From contig NZ_FMDF01000033.1 of assembly GCF_900091955.1 (NCBI RefSeq), positions 1 through 64,000 on the forward strand: DNA of 64,000 nt. Direction: 5' to 3'. The stretch is from Streptomyces sp. Ncost-T10-10d (GTDB taxonomy: Bacteria > Actinomycetota > Actinomycetes > Streptomycetales > Streptomycetaceae). The notes under the pieces were generated by a model that saw only the letters and a list, made by a program, of their open reading frames with translations, did no database searches and was not told the DNA's origin. Every line of letters starts with the position of its first letter. The first letter of the stretch is position 1. Below, in pieces: positions 27,945 through 37,607 of this stretch. Made by a program: the position numbers and the translations under genes.

Positions 27945-28137
27945 GCCCGTAGGTAAATGCTGCTGTGAGAAAAGACTGTTCTTCGGACGGTACCCCAGCA
28001 TTGTCGCCTGCGGCTGCCGGGGACGTCTGTCAAAACCCGCCTTCAAAGGCTCAACGGCGGGAATCCGGTGAAAGGTTCCCGTCGTCCGCCCCGGACGGGC
28101 CGGGCACCCCGGCCGGGCGAGAGGTGCCGGGAGGCGG

Positions 28138-28692
28138 TCAGCCCCCGTAGACGTGCGGAGCGAGCGTGCCGACGAAGGGCAGATTGCGGTACTTCTCCGC
28201 GTAATCCAGCCCGTATCCGACGACGAACTCGTTGGGGATGTCGAAGCCGACCCACTTGCAGTCGAGCGCGACCTTGGCCGCGTCCGGCTTGCGCAGCAGG
28301 GTGCAGATCTCCAGGGACGCCGGCTCACGCGAGCCGAGGTTCGACATCAGCCAGGACAGCGTCAGGCCCGAGTCGATGATGTCCTCGACGATCAGGACGT
28401 GCTTGCCCTTGATGTCAGTGTCCAGGTCCTTGAGGATCCGGACCACTCCGGAGGACTGGGTGCCCGCGCCGTACGACGAGACGGCCATCCAGTCCATGGT
28501 GACGGGGGTGGACAGCGCGCGCGCCAGGTCCGCCATGACCATCACTGCGCCCTTGAGGACGCCGACGATGAGCAGGTCCTTGCCCGCGTACTCCGCGTCG
28601 ATCTTCGCGGCCAGCTCGACGAGCTTCGCGTCGATCTCTTCCTTGGTGAGGAGCACCGACTGAAGGTCGGTGCCCATGTCCTTCTCGTTCAC
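28138..28692 (-). CDS. hpt: Hypoxanthine phosphoribosyltransferase
   Basis: It salvages hypoxanthine and guanine with PRPP to IMP and GMP. The 184-aa protein has [18 protein letters not shown], the [11 protein letters not shown] flexible loop, the PRPP-binding [27 protein letters not shown] and [25 protein letters not shown] 28692 has GAAAGAGA upstream; ATG 28677 (MGTDLQSV) is a shorter alternative. It lies between tilS and ftsH on the same strand, an order (tilS-hpt-ftsH) conserved across many bacteria. Confidence 0.95.
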   Translation of the reverse strand: MNEKDMGTDLQSVLLTKEEIDAKLVELAAKIDAEYAGKDLLIVGVLKGAVMVMADLARALSTPVTMDWMAVSSYGAGTQSSGVVRILKDLDTDIKGKHVLIVEDIIDSGLTLSWLMSNLGSREPASLEICTLLRKPDAAKVALDCKWVGFDIPNEFVVGYGLDYAEKYRNLPFVGTLAPHVYGG

Positions 28693-28776
28693 CCGCGTCT
28701 CTTTCTTTGCCTGCCGGATCCGGGGTATCGACCCGGACCTGCGCGGCCGCTCGCCTGCATGTCAGCCGCTCGTGCT

Positions 28777-29859
28777 TCAGCTCTGCCGAATCACCAGTCT
28801 GCCACCCTGTCGCATGGCTTCGACCCGGCCCGGCAGGTTGATGGCCCGCTGGCCGCGCCAGCCGGTGATCAGACGGTCGACTTCCTCGATGTGCCGGGCG
28901 AAGAGCGAACCGGCCGGGGAGCCCGCCTCCATGGCGGCCCGGCGCAGTACCCGGCGGCGCACGGCGGGCGGCAGCGCGTACAGCTTGGCGCACTCCAGCC
29001 GCCCCGCGTCGTCCCGCACGGCGCGGTCGGCCTCGGCGGCCCAGGTGTCCAGGGCGTCTGCGTCGTCGCGGGAGAGCTGGGCGGTACGGGCCAGGGCCTC
29101 GACGACCCCTTTGCCCAGCGCCTTCTCCAGGGCGGGCAGGCCCTCGTGGCGCAGCCGGGAGCGGGTGTAGGCGGGGTCGATGTTGTGCGGGTCGTCCCAG
29201 ACGGGCAGGGACTGGACGAGGCAGGCCTTGCGGGCGGTCTGCCGGTCGAGCTGGAGGAAGGGGCGGCGGTAGCGGCCGGCCGGGCCGGATGCGGCGGCCA
29301 TGCCGGAGAGGGAGCGGATGCCGGAGCCGCGGGCGAGGCCCAGCAGCACCGTCTCCGCCTGGTCGTCACGGGTGTGACCGAGCAGGACGGCGGCGGCTCC
29401 GTGCCGCTCGGCCGCCGCGTCCAGGGCGGCGTAGCGGGCGTCGCGGGCCGCGGCCTCCGGGCCGCCTTCCTGGCCGACCTGCACGGCGACGGACTCGACC
29501 GGGTCGAGGCGCATGGCGGTGAGGCGGTCGACGACCTCGGCGGCCCGGGTGTCGGATCCGTCCTGAAGGCCGTGGTCGACGGTGATGCCGCCGGCCCGGA
29601 CGTCGAGTTTGCGGGCCTCGAAGGCGAGGGCGGAGGCGAGCGCCATGGAATCGGCGCCGCCGGAGCATGCCACCAGCACCAGCGGGGTATCGGGGCGTTC
29701 GGGGAGTGCGGCGCGTTGCCTGCCCGCACCGGCTTCGGCGAGCTCGGGGTGCGGGGTGCGCCGGGTGTGCTCGGCGCTCCGGGTGTGTTCGGTGAGTACG
29801 TCGTGGAGTACGCGGCGGACCGCCAGGCGTATCGCCGCGACCGCAGGATGGGGACCCAT
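28777..29859 (-). CDS. tilS: tRNA(Ile)-lysidine synthetase
   Basis: It modifies the wobble cytidine of tRNA-Ile(CAU) to lysidine so that it reads AUA. The 360-aa protein has the PP-loop ATP pyrophosphatase signature [16 protein letters not shown], then [31 protein letters not shown] and [17 protein letters not shown], which are diagnostic for TilS. The start [15 protein letters not shown] at ATG 29859 is preferred to upstream in-frame codons because it begins the conserved helix. It is followed by hpt after 84 bp. Confidence 0.93.
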   Translation of the reverse strand: MGPHPAVAAIRLAVRRVLHDVLTEHTRSAEHTRRTPHPELAEAGAGRQRAALPERPDTPLVLVACSGGADSMALASALAFEARKLDVRAGGITVDHGLQDGSDTRAAEVVDRLTAMRLDPVESVAVQVGQEGGPEAAARDARYAALDAAAERHGAAAVLLGHTRDDQAETVLLGLARGSGIRSLSGMAAASGPAGRYRRPFLQLDRQTARKACLVQSLPVWDDPHNIDPAYTRSRLRHEGLPALEKALGKGVVEALARTAQLSRDDADALDTWAAEADRAVRDDAGRLECAKLYALPPAVRRRVLRRAAMEAGSPAGSLFARHIEEVDRLITGWRGQRAINLPGRVEAMRQGGRLVIRQS

Positions 29860-30058
29860 GTCCGGTGCCCTTCGTGAAGTTTTGGGAGGTGCCTCGGAGT
29901 GCCGGAACGGGAAGAGTGCCGTCACTCAGAGTGCGTCGATGGTGACAGAGGCAAGCCGTCCATCGAGCATTGCACGCCTTCCCATGCCTCTACGGTCCCT
30001 CGGATGGGTGATTACCGGCGCGTTCGTGTCCTGTCGTCCGCCGCCGGGCCCGTCGTGA

Positions 30059-31192
30059 TCAGGACTCTGCCTTACGGTGCACCCTCGCGATCCAGTCCGT
30101 CGGTTTCGCGATCTCCGCCTTGGTCGGGAGGGTGTTCGGCGAGGTCCAGACCCGGTTGAAGCCGTCCATGCCGACCTTGTCGACCACGGCACGGACGAAT
30201 CGCTCGCCGTCGCGGTACTGGCGCAGTTTGGCGTCGAGTCCGAGAAGCTTGCGCAGCGCCTGGTCGAGACGGCTCGCACCGCGCGCCCTGCGCTGCTGGA
30301 ACTTCTCCCGGATCTCGCCGACGGAGGAGACGACCTCGGGGCCGACGCCGTCCATCACGTAGTCGGCATGGCCTTCGAGCAGGGACATCACGGCGGTGAG
30401 CCGGCCGAGGATCTCGCGCTGGGCGGGTGTCTGGACCAGTTCGACGAGGCTGCGGCCGCCGTCCTCGCCGTCCTCGCCCTCGGGACGGCCCCCCGCCAGG
30501 GACTGGGCGGCCTCGCGGAGCCGTTCCAGCACGGTCATCGGGTCGACGTCGGTCTCTTCGAGGAACGACTGGATCTCGCCCTGCAGATGGTCGCGGAGCC
30601 AGGGCACACCGGTGAACTGGGTGCGATGGGTCTCCTCGTGGAGGGCGACCCAGAGCCGGAAGTCGTGCGGGTCGACCTCGAGTTCGCGCTCGACATGGAC
30701 GATGTTCGGGGCGACGAGCAGCAGCCTGCCGCCGCCGTCGGCCGAGGCCGGGAGCTCGCGGGTGGCGGGGGCGAACGTCTCGTACTGGCCGAGGACCCGG
30801 GAGGCCAGGAACGACAGCAGCATCCCCACCTCGACGCCGGTCACCTTGCCGCCGACCGCGCCGAGCACGGCGCCGCCCGGTCCGTTGCCCCGCCGGTCCT
30901 GCATCTTCCCCAGGAGCGGGCGGAGCAGTTCGCGGAAGCCCGCGACATTGGCCTTGATCCAGCCGGCCCGGTCCACGACCAGGACCGGGGTGTCCTCCGG
31001 CTCGGTCCCCTCGGGGATCATCCGGGTGAAGGAACGGACGTGTTCCTCAGCGGCCTTGGCATGCCGGCGCAGCTCCGCGACGACCTCGCGGGCGCCCTCG
31101 CGGCTGATCTCGGGCCCCGGCCGCACAAGTCGGGTCGCGGTCGCGACCGCGAGATTCCAGTCGACCATCTCGGCACCACCGATGCTCGTCAT
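30059..31192 (-). CDS. DUF2342-family zincin-like metallopeptidase
   Basis: A 377-aa soluble protein of the actinobacterial DUF2342 group (some members are catalogued as F420-biosynthesis associated). ALHEETHRTQF contains a HExxH zinc motif, and a downstream EGHADYVMD could supply the third ligand. The N-terminus DWNLAVATATRLVRPGPEIS and VDRAGWIKANVAGFRELLRPLLGK are family signatures. Peptidase activity is plausible from the motif but not shown for the family as far as I know. It lies between the dacB-type gene and tilS on the same strand, with a 199-bp gap before tilS. Confidence 0.85.
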   Translation of the reverse strand: MTSIGGAEMVDWNLAVATATRLVRPGPEISREGAREVVAELRRHAKAAEEHVRSFTRMIPEGTEPEDTPVLVVDRAGWIKANVAGFRELLRPLLGKMQDRRGNGPGGAVLGAVGGKVTGVEVGMLLSFLASRVLGQYETFAPATRELPASADGGGRLLLVAPNIVHVERELEVDPHDFRLWVALHEETHRTQFTGVPWLRDHLQGEIQSFLEETDVDPMTVLERLREAAQSLAGGRPEGEDGEDGGRSLVELVQTPAQREILGRLTAVMSLLEGHADYVMDGVGPEVVSSVGEIREKFQQRRARGASRLDQALRKLLGLDAKLRQYRDGERFVRAVVDKVGMDGFNRVWTSPNTLPTKAEIAKPTDWIARVHRKAES

Positions 31193-31241
31193 GCGTCAAC
31201 CGTACGTGCTCGGGTGCGTCCGCGGTGTGGTGTTGAACGGC

Positions 31242-32747
31242 TCATCGGGTACGGGCGGCGAGGCTGGTGGCGAGGGCGTCGAGGGAGGACTGGGCCTCGG
31301 ACGGGGCTGTCGTACCGGATGCCAGGAAGGCGAAGGCGAGCAGCCGGCCCTGCCTGTCGACGACCGTCCCGGCGAGGGTGTTCACGCCGGTGAGGGTGCC
31401 GGTCTTGGCGCGGATCAGGCCGGTGCCTGCGGATTTCTGGGTGTAGCGGCCGCTGAGGGTGCCGCTGAACCCGGCCACCGGGAGGCCGGTGAGGACGGGG
31501 CGCAGTTCGGGGTGGTCCGGGTCTGCGGCGCGGGCGAGGAGGCCGGCCAGCAGTGCGGCGGTGACCTTGTCCTTGCGGTTCAGCCCGCTGCCGTCGGCGA
31601 AGTTCGCACCTTTCAGCGGCAGGTGGAGCTTCTTGAGCTGTGCGGTGACGGCCCGTCGGCCGCCGTCGAAGTCGGCCCGTTCGCCCGTGGCCAGGGCGGT
31701 CTGCCGGGCGAGTGCCTCGGCGATGTCGTTGTCGCTGTTGGTCAGGGCCCGTTCGACCAGTGCGGAGAGCGGGGCGGAGAGGTGTTCGGCGACCGGCCGG
31801 GACTTGGCGGCCGGCCGACCGGGCGCCGGGCCGGACCGGGTGGCGATCCCGGCGTCGTCGAGCAGCTCGCCGAAGATCCGGGCGGCGTCACCGGCGGGGT
31901 CGTCGCTGCGTGGGGCAGGTCCGCTGTCGGTGCTGTCGAGCCTGCCCTCGTCGGTCATCAGGGCGCTGACGGGCGCGATGTTCTCGTTGGGGCCGATCGG
32001 GTGCCGTGCCGGGCCGGAGTAGCGGGAGGTGTCGTACGTGAGGCGGACCGTTCTTACGCCCCGGTGCTTCAGGGTGCGGGCGGTGTCGGCGGCCAGTGCG
32101 CGCAGGGCGGCCTTGTCGAGGGTGGGGTCGCCGCCGCCGACCAGGGCGATGCTGCGGGAGTCGGGGGACGCCCGGACCGTCGTGGCGATGCGGTGATCGG
32201 GGCCGAGCGCGCTCAGGGCGGCGACCGCGGTGGCGATCTTGACGGTGGAGGCGGGTGTCATGGGCGTGTCGGCACCCTGGCCGTACAGCCGCTCGCCGGT
32301 GGCGGTGTCGATGACGACGGCGGTACGCACGGTGCCGAGGGCCGGCGCCTTGAGCAGCGGACCCAGGGTGGCGCGGAGGGCGGCCGCTGCGCCGCCCGAG
32401 GCATCTCGGGCGTCCGGGGCGGCGTTGTCGACGACGGAGGAGAGGGGCGCGAGGACGGCCGGGGCGCTGGGTGCGGGCTCCGGTCCGGACCGCGCGCCGG
32501 GTTCGTGATGTACGCCACCTGTGCGGCTCCGGGCGGCGGCCCAGTCCTGCTCGGCCTTACGCTGACCCGAGTCCCAGGGGCCGGCGGCAAGGACGACGCC
32601 GGCTGCGAGCGCCAGGCCGAGGCCGGCGGAGACAGCCGTGAACTGCCGATCGTCCAGTCCCTTCAACCTGATCACGCTGGCCTGCCGGGCGAGTCTGCTC
32701 AGCTTGTCGAGCGGATTGACCGACGGTCTTTTCACCGGCTCGTCCAC
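31242..32747 (-). CDS. dacB: D-alanyl-D-alanine carboxypeptidase/endopeptidase (PBP4/DacB family)
   Basis: A class C low-molecular-weight PBP of 501 aa. It has one N-terminal transmembrane helix (about residues 38-56) acting as signal anchor, a Ser/Pro/Gly-rich linker, and a peptidase S13 domain with the three active-site motifs: STVK (Ser167-Lys170), SDN (in [14 protein letters not shown]) and KTG (in [14 protein letters not shown]). It trims or cleaves peptidoglycan stem peptides outside the membrane. GTG 32747 is used; GTG 32735 would remove four residues. It is divergent from ppa with an 86-bp shared promoter region. Confidence 0.92.
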   Translation of the reverse strand: MDEPVKRPSVNPLDKLSRLARQASVIRLKGLDDRQFTAVSAGLGLALAAGVVLAAGPWDSGQRKAEQDWAAARSRTGGVHHEPGARSGPEPAPSAPAVLAPLSSVVDNAAPDARDASGGAAAALRATLGPLLKAPALGTVRTAVVIDTATGERLYGQGADTPMTPASTVKIATAVAALSALGPDHRIATTVRASPDSRSIALVGGGDPTLDKAALRALAADTARTLKHRGVRTVRLTYDTSRYSGPARHPIGPNENIAPVSALMTDEGRLDSTDSGPAPRSDDPAGDAARIFGELLDDAGIATRSGPAPGRPAAKSRPVAEHLSAPLSALVERALTNSDNDIAEALARQTALATGERADFDGGRRAVTAQLKKLHLPLKGANFADGSGLNRKDKVTAALLAGLLARAADPDHPELRPVLTGLPVAGFSGTLSGRYTQKSAGTGLIRAKTGTLTGVNTLAGTVVDRQGRLLAFAFLASGTTAPSEAQSSLDALATSLAARTR

Positions 32748-32833
32748 CGTTGACCAGCCCCTTTCGCGAGCACACATCTGCGTGGGGGACACTTAATCAC
32801 CAGTCGTATGTCTTGATCATGGAGGAGCCACCC

Positions 32834-33328
32834 GTGGAGTTCGACGTCACCATCGAGATCCCGAAGGGTTCGCGGAACAAGTACGAGGTGGACCACGAGA
32901 CCGGTCGGATCCGCCTGGACCGTCGACTCTTCACCTCGACCAGCTACCCGGCGGACTACGGCTTCGTCGAGAACACCCTCGGCGAGGACGGTGACCCGCT
33001 GGACGCGCTGGTCATCCTGGACGAGCCGACCTTCCCCGGCTGCCTCATCAAGTGCCGCGCCATCGGCATGTTCCGGATGACGGACGAGGCCGGCGGCGAC
33101 GACAAGCTGCTGTGCGTGCCGGCTTCCGACCCCCGGGTGGAGCACCTGCGCGACATCCACCACGTGTCGGAGTTCGACCGCCTGGAGATCCAGCACTTCT
33201 TCGAGGTCTACAAGGACCTGGAGCCCGGCAAGTCCGTCGAGGGCGCCGACTGGGTCGGCCGCGCCGAGGCCGAGGCCGAGATCGAGGCCTCCTACAAGCG
33301 CCTTGAGGCACAGGGCGGCGCGCACTGA
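32834..33328 (+). CDS. ppa: Inorganic pyrophosphatase
   Basis: It hydrolyses cytosolic pyrophosphate, pulling biosynthetic reactions forward. The 164-aa family I enzyme begins [21 protein letters not shown] and has [23 protein letters not shown], with the metal-binding DGDPLD aspartates, and [19 protein letters not shown] 32834 follows GGAGGA by 7 nt. Length is typical of family I. An intrinsic terminator follows at 33397. Confidence 0.97.
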   Translation: MEFDVTIEIPKGSRNKYEVDHETGRIRLDRRLFTSTSYPADYGFVENTLGEDGDPLDALVILDEPTFPGCLIKCRAIGMFRMTDEAGGDDKLLCVPASDPRVEHLRDIHHVSEFDRLEIQHFFEVYKDLEPGKSVEGADWVGRAEAEAEIEASYKRLEAQGGAH

Positions 33329-33396
33329 CCCAAGGGTCGCGGCCGGATTCCGGCCGAGGTACATCGCACGGTTCCGTTTACGGTTCCGTGCCGGAG

Positions 33397-33433
33397 ACGG
33401 GCGGCACTCCTTCCCACGGGGTGCCGCCCGTTT
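33397..33433 (+). terminator. Rho-independent terminator downstream of ppa
   Basis: ACGGGCGGCACTCC pairs with GGGGTGCCGCCCGT (14 positions, one G-T wobble) around a short loop, followed by TTT. It lies about 70 bp after the ppa stop. Just before it, at 33368-33389, is a short direct repeat of CGGTTCCG. Confidence 0.8.
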
Positions 33434-33557
33434 CGTATGCCCGCCCGCGTGTCCGTCCGGTCCGTGGTTCCGCCCGCCTCGCATCCGCACCCTTGCCCGT
33501 GGCCATACTGGGCAGAAGCGCAACCGAAGACGCGCAGCCGATGAGGAGCGAGGTCGA

Positions 33558-35273
33558 GTGGTGGCGGAACCGGGCGGTCCGGAGGACCAGAAGCCCCAGT
33601 CGGACGAGGCGCGCAGCGCCTTCGTCCCGCCGGCCGGGGTGGGGAGGCCCACGTCTGCCTCCGACGACGACCACCCGACATCGGAGTTCGCCATTCCGAC
33701 CGGTCTGACGACCGAGCCCCAGGGGTCGGGGACAGGTTCCGCTTCGGGCTCCGGACCCGGTTCCGGTCCGGCCTCCGGCTCGGAGACGATCGGCTCCGCC
33801 TTCGCCCCGCCGCGCACGTACAGCGCCCAGCATCCGCCGCCCGCGTTCACTCCGGCGCACGGCAGCCCGATGATCCGGCTGACCAAGGAGGCCCCTTGGC
33901 AGGACCGGATGCGCACGATGCTGCGGATGCCGGTCGCCGAGCGCCCGGCACCCGAGCCGGTGCAGAAGTCCGACGAGGCGGGGCCCGCGGTGCCGCGCGT
34001 GCTCGACCTGACGCTGCGTATCGGGGAATTGCTGCTCGCCGGTGGTGAGGGCGCCGAGGACGTCGAGGCGGCGATGTTCGCGGTCACCCGCAGCTACGGT
34101 CTGGACCGCTGCGAGCCCACGGTCACCTTCACCCTGCTGTCGATCTCGCACCAGCCGTCGCTGGTCGACGACCCGGTGACGGCGAGCCGTACCGTACGCC
34201 GTCGTGGCACCGACTACACCCGGCTGGCCGCCGTCTTCCGGCTCATCGACGACATCACCACCGAGGATGTCGAGGTCTCACTGGAGGAGGCCTACCGGCG
34301 CCTGGCGGAGATCCGGCGCAACCGGCATCCGTACTCCGGCTGGGTCCTGACGCTGGCCGGTGGCGGTCTTGCGGGGGCGGCATCCGTGCTGGTCGGCGGT
34401 GGTCCGCTGGTGTTCCTGGTGGCGGCGGTCGGCGCGATGCTCGGTGACCGGCTCGCCTGGCTCTTCGCCGGGCGGGGACTGCCGGAGTTCTACCAGTTCG
34501 TGGTGGCCGCGATGCCGCCCGCCGCGATGGGCGTGGCGCTGACCCTCACCCACTGGTCGGACGTACGGCCGTCCGCAGTCATCACCGGTGGGCTGTTCGC
34601 GCTGCTGCCGGGGCGGGCCCTGGTCGCGGGTGTGCAGGACGGGCTGACCGGTTACTACATCACCGCGGCCGCGCGTCTGCTCGAAGTCATGTACTTGTTC
34701 ATCGGCATCGTCGTCGGTGTGCTGCTGGTCCTGTATCTGGGACTTCAGCTGGGCGCCCAGCTGAACCCCGAGGCCAGGCTCATCGCCCCCGACCGGCCGG
34801 TGGTGCAGATCCTGGCATCGATGGCGCTCTGTTTCGCCTTCGCGATCCTGCTCCAGCAGGACCGGTCCACGGTGCTGGCGGTGACCCTCAACGGCGCCGT
34901 GGCCTGGGTGATCTACGGGGCGATGGCCAGGACCGGCGGCATCTCGCCGGTGGCGGCGACAGCGACGGCGGCCGGTCTGGTGGGCCTGTTCGGGCAGCTG
35001 CTCTCGCGCTACCGGTACACCTCGTCGCTGCCGTTCATCACGGCGGCGATCGGCCCGCTGCTGCCCGGCTCCGCCACGTACTTCGGTCTGCTCGGCATGG
35101 CACAGGGCAACGTGAACACCGGGCTCGCCTCGCTGTCGACCGCGGTGGCGACGGCGCTGGCCATCGCGATCGGGGTGAATCTGGGAAGCGAGATCTCCCG
35201 GCTGTTCATGCGGGTGCCGGGGGCGGTCGGCGGGGCGAACCGCCGCGCGGCCAAGCGGACGCGCGGCTTCTGA
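33558..35273 (+). CDS. Threonine/serine exporter (ThrE) family membrane protein
   Basis: A 571-aa protein. It has a disordered Ser/Gly/Pro-rich N-terminus (about 110 residues, including long SGSG repeats), a cytoplasmic ThrE N-domain (ELLLAGGEGAEDVEAAMFAV; CEPTVTFTLLSIS; ITTEDVEVSLEEAYRRL), and about ten transmembrane helices covering both DUF1212 and DUF3815 modules in one chain. ThrE of Corynebacterium exports threonine and serine. Substrate here is assumed from family. GTG 33558 was chosen for GAGGAG 9 nt upstream. No neighbouring amino-acid pathway supports the substrate. Confidence 0.85.
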   Translation: MVAEPGGPEDQKPQSDEARSAFVPPAGVGRPTSASDDDHPTSEFAIPTGLTTEPQGSGTGSASGSGPGSGPASGSETIGSAFAPPRTYSAQHPPPAFTPAHGSPMIRLTKEAPWQDRMRTMLRMPVAERPAPEPVQKSDEAGPAVPRVLDLTLRIGELLLAGGEGAEDVEAAMFAVTRSYGLDRCEPTVTFTLLSISHQPSLVDDPVTASRTVRRRGTDYTRLAAVFRLIDDITTEDVEVSLEEAYRRLAEIRRNRHPYSGWVLTLAGGGLAGAASVLVGGGPLVFLVAAVGAMLGDRLAWLFAGRGLPEFYQFVVAAMPPAAMGVALTLTHWSDVRPSAVITGGLFALLPGRALVAGVQDGLTGYYITAAARLLEVMYLFIGIVVGVLLVLYLGLQLGAQLNPEARLIAPDRPVVQILASMALCFAFAILLQQDRSTVLAVTLNGAVAWVIYGAMARTGGISPVAATATAAGLVGLFGQLLSRYRYTSSLPFITAAIGPLLPGSATYFGLLGMAQGNVNTGLASLSTAVATALAIAIGVNLGSEISRLFMRVPGAVGGANRRAAKRTRGF

Positions 35274-35297
35274 GGCTGCCGCCGGTACGGCTCCGGG

Positions 35298-36005
35298 TCA
35301 GCGCTTGGCGTGGCGGCCGCGCTGGCCGGAGGCCGGGCCGGCGGACGGGCCATGGCCCTCGTCGCCACCCGCGGCCGCTTCCTTCTTCGACTTGGAACGG
35401 GCCCGCAGGAACTCGATCGCGATCGGCACCACCGAGATGAGCACGATCAGGATGAGCATCGCCTCGATGTTCTCGTGGACGAAGTCGATCTTGCCGAGGG
35501 CTGCGCCGAGCAGCGTGACCCCGACGCCCCAGAGCACACCGCCGATGATGTTGAACGTGATGAACGAGCGGTAGTTCATCCGGCTCACACCGGCGATGAT
35601 CGGCGTGAAGGTACGCACGATGGGCACGAAGCGGGCCAGGATCAGCGACTTCGGTCCGTACTTCTCGAAGAACTCGTGGGCCTTCTCGACGTTCTCCTGC
35701 TTGAAGAGGCGGGAATCCGGGCGCTTGAAGAGCGACGGCCCGACCTTGCGGCCGAAGAGGTAGCCCGCCTGGTCGCCGATGATCGCCGCCAGCGCCACCA
35801 GCACGCAGACCAGCCAGAGCGGAGACTTCAGCTGGCCCGTGGTCACCAGCAGACCCGTGGTGAACAACAGGGAATCGCCGGGAAGGAAGAAACCGATCAG
35901 CAGTCCGGACTCGGCGAACACAATGAGGAGGACGCCGGGAAGTCCGAAGGTGTTGATCAGATAGTCCGGGTCCAGCCAGCTCGGTCCGAGCGCAAGCGTA
36001 TTCAA
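35298..36005 (-). CDS. DedA-family membrane protein
   Basis: A 235-aa DedA/SNARE-associated family protein with about five hydrophobic segments. The signatures are VFAESGLLIGFFLPGDSLLF, GDQAGYLFGRKVGP, FFEKYGPKSLILARFVPIVRTFTPIIAG and FNIIGGVLWGVGVTLLG. Some members are proposed to flip undecaprenyl phosphate or phosphatidylethanolamine. Conserved Glu and Arg residues in the re-entrant loops are present. It uses a TTG start with GGAG 9 nt upstream. The C-terminus is basic and Ala/Gly-rich. Confidence 0.9.
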   Translation of the reverse strand: MNTLALGPSWLDPDYLINTFGLPGVLLIVFAESGLLIGFFLPGDSLLFTTGLLVTTGQLKSPLWLVCVLVALAAIIGDQAGYLFGRKVGPSLFKRPDSRLFKQENVEKAHEFFEKYGPKSLILARFVPIVRTFTPIIAGVSRMNYRSFITFNIIGGVLWGVGVTLLGAALGKIDFVHENIEAMLILIVLISVVPIAIEFLRARSKSKKEAAAGGDEGHGPSAGPASGQRGRHAKR

Positions 36006-36152
36006 GGGTCCGGGCTCCTGGATCGATCGATGGCGGCTGCGTGGCCGCTAAAGCTATCAACGCAGGATGACGTCCCCGGGTTCCAGTGGCCCGTGCGAGG
36101 ATGTACGCCCCGGCAAACCGGGGCAAAAGCTTTCTCCAGGAGGTACCACACG

Positions 36153-36518
36153 ATGGGCATTGAAGAATACGGCGGCGGGCAGCCGGCCCAGTCCGATGTC
36201 CTGGTCGTCACCACGAACGACATACCGGGCTACCAGGTGACCCAGGTGATCGGTGAGGTGTTCGGCCTGACCGTGCGCTCCCGCCACCTCGGCAGCCAGA
36301 TCGGCGCCGGGCTGAAGTCCATGATCGGCGGCGAACTGAAGGGGCTGACCAAGACCCTCGTCGAGACCCGTAACCAGGCGATGGAACGGCTCGTCGAGCA
36401 GGCGAAGGCCCGGGGTGCCAACGCGGTGCTGATGATGCGCTTCGATGTGACCGAGGCGGCCGACGTGGGCACGGAGGTGTGCGCGTACGGCACGGCCGCC
36501 GTGATCAGCAGGAGCTGA
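36153..36518 (+). CDS. YbjQ/UPF0145-family protein
   Basis: A 121-aa protein of the UPF0145 (YbjQ) group, often named heavy-metal-binding by homology only: VVTTNDIPGYQVTQVIGEVFGLTVRSRHLGSQIGAGLKSMIGGELKGLTK and RGANAVLMMRFDVTEA. The family forms pentamers of unknown function. ATG 36153 has AGGAGG 9 nt upstream. It is divergent from the DedA gene and convergent with tipA, with a perfect hairpin between. Confidence 0.88.
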   Translation: MGIEEYGGGQPAQSDVLVVTTNDIPGYQVTQVIGEVFGLTVRSRHLGSQIGAGLKSMIGGELKGLTKTLVETRNQAMERLVEQAKARGANAVLMMRFDVTEAADVGTEVCAYGTAAVISRS

Positions 36519-36528
36519 GCGACGGGTC

Positions 36529-36558
36529 CATGGGGGTGGGACGCGCACCACCCCCATG
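36529..36558. terminator. Bidirectional hairpin between convergent ybjQ-like gene and tipA
   Basis: A perfect 11-bp stem (CATGGGGGTGG / CCACCCCCATG) with an 8-nt loop fills the 46-bp gap between two convergent genes. It has no T-run but is well placed to end both transcripts. Confidence 0.65.
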
Positions 36559-36564
36559 ACAGCT

Positions 36565-37323
36565 CTACGCCAGGCGCTCCGCGTTGGCGTCGATCGCGTC
36601 CCGCAGGTGCTCGGCCAGGCCCGGCCGCATCGACTCGTAGTACGCGCGGAACTGCGGGTCGGACACATACATCTCACCGAGTCCCCGGTGGATCTCGGGA
36701 GTGCACTCGTAGAACCACTTGGTGATGTGGAGCCGGTGAGCCTCGGCGAGGTCCATCGCCCGTTCCCCGGTGGCCGGTTCGCCGGCCTCCATGAGCGCGT
36801 TGTAGGCGGCACTCCAGTCGGCGACCTCCGCCTGCATCCGCTTCCAGTCGTCCTTGGTGTACCGGGCGACCCGGCGCTGCGACTCGGCGTACGTGGCAGT
36901 GCCGCCCCAACGGCGTTCGGCCTCCTCCGCGTGCTCCTCGGGGTCCTTGCCCCCGAAGACCTCGAACTTCTCCTCGGGCGTGAGGTTGATGCCCATCTTC
37001 CGTGCCTCCATGGCTGTTTCGACGGCGGCGGCCATCTTTCGCAGTTCGGCGATCCGGTCGGACAGCAGCCGGTGCTGGCGCCGCAGATGCTCCTGCGGGT
37101 CCGCGTCCGGGTCGTCGAGCAGTACCGCGATCTCGTCGAGCGGGAAACCGAGTTCCCGGTAGAACAGGATCTGCTGCAGCCGGTCGAGGTCACCGTCGTC
37201 GTAGCGGCGGTGACCCGCGTGGCTGCGCCCGCCGGGCGAGAGCAGTCCGATGCCGTCGTAGTGATGCAGGGTGCGCACCGTGACTCCGGCGAATCCGGCG
37301 ACCTGTCCCACGGAGTAGTCCAC
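36565..37323 (-). CDS. tipA: TipA-type MerR regulator with drug-binding TipAS domain
   Basis: A 252-aa protein with a MerR winged helix (VGQVAGFAGVTVRTLHHYDGIGLL, residues 5-28), a dimerisation coiled coil (to about 108), and a TipAS domain starting at Met110 (MGINLTPEEKFEVFGGKDPE). That is the position where S. lividans TipAS is separately translated. In S. lividans TipAL activates its own promoter when thiopeptides such as thiostrepton bind TipAS covalently. Here Cys207 (FYEC) is kept, but the position corresponding to the second S. lividans cysteine (214) is Gly. The GTG start has GGGAG upstream. A TipA-type promoter precedes it. Confidence 0.93.
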   Translation of the reverse strand: MDYSVGQVAGFAGVTVRTLHHYDGIGLLSPGGRSHAGHRRYDDGDLDRLQQILFYRELGFPLDEIAVLLDDPDADPQEHLRRQHRLLSDRIAELRKMAAAVETAMEARKMGINLTPEEKFEVFGGKDPEEHAEEAERRWGGTATYAESQRRVARYTKDDWKRMQAEVADWSAAYNALMEAGEPATGERAMDLAEAHRLHITKWFYECTPEIHRGLGEMYVSDPQFRAYYESMRPGLAEHLRDAIDANAERLA

Positions 37324-37360
37324 GACTCCCCGCTCCCTTCTCCGTTCCGGGTACGTACTG

Positions 37361-37391
37361 AGCCTGAACCCTGACGCGACGTGAGGTACAA
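37361..37391 (-). promoter_or_regulatory. tipA promoter with MerR-type 19-bp spacer and operator
   Basis: Reading the minus strand, a -35 TTGTAC (37386-37391) and a -10-like CAGGCT (37361-37366) are separated by 19 bp. The spacer contains the operator CCTCACGTCGCGTCAGG (37370-37386). The overlong spacer is the MerR-family hallmark. The sequence closely matches, from memory, the S. lividans ptipA promoter (TTGCAC, CCTCACGTCACGTGAGG, CAGCGT), so autoactivation by TipA is expected. Confidence 0.8.
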
Positions 37392-37607
37392 GCCCCGAAC
37401 GTCACCACCCCCGGCATTATTTGGTAGGTTATGCGGCTTTTACATCGTTATAGTGAGCTACGCCGCTGAGGTGAGCCCGGACCGGACCTCTTGCCGGACC
37501 CCCGCTCCCCGTCGCTCGACGCGCCGGATGCCCATGCTTTCCGTATCGTCACATCCGTATGGATTCACATGGATACATCCCGTAAGGCCCTGCCGGAGGA
37601 TTCCGCC

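Noticed and set aside
28028..28033. TTGACA on the minus strand as a -35 box for ftsH
   Set aside because: At 17-18 bp spacing the -10 positions read CAGGCG or AGGCGA, poor matches. The better GACAAT is 22 bp away. Not enough to call a promoter.
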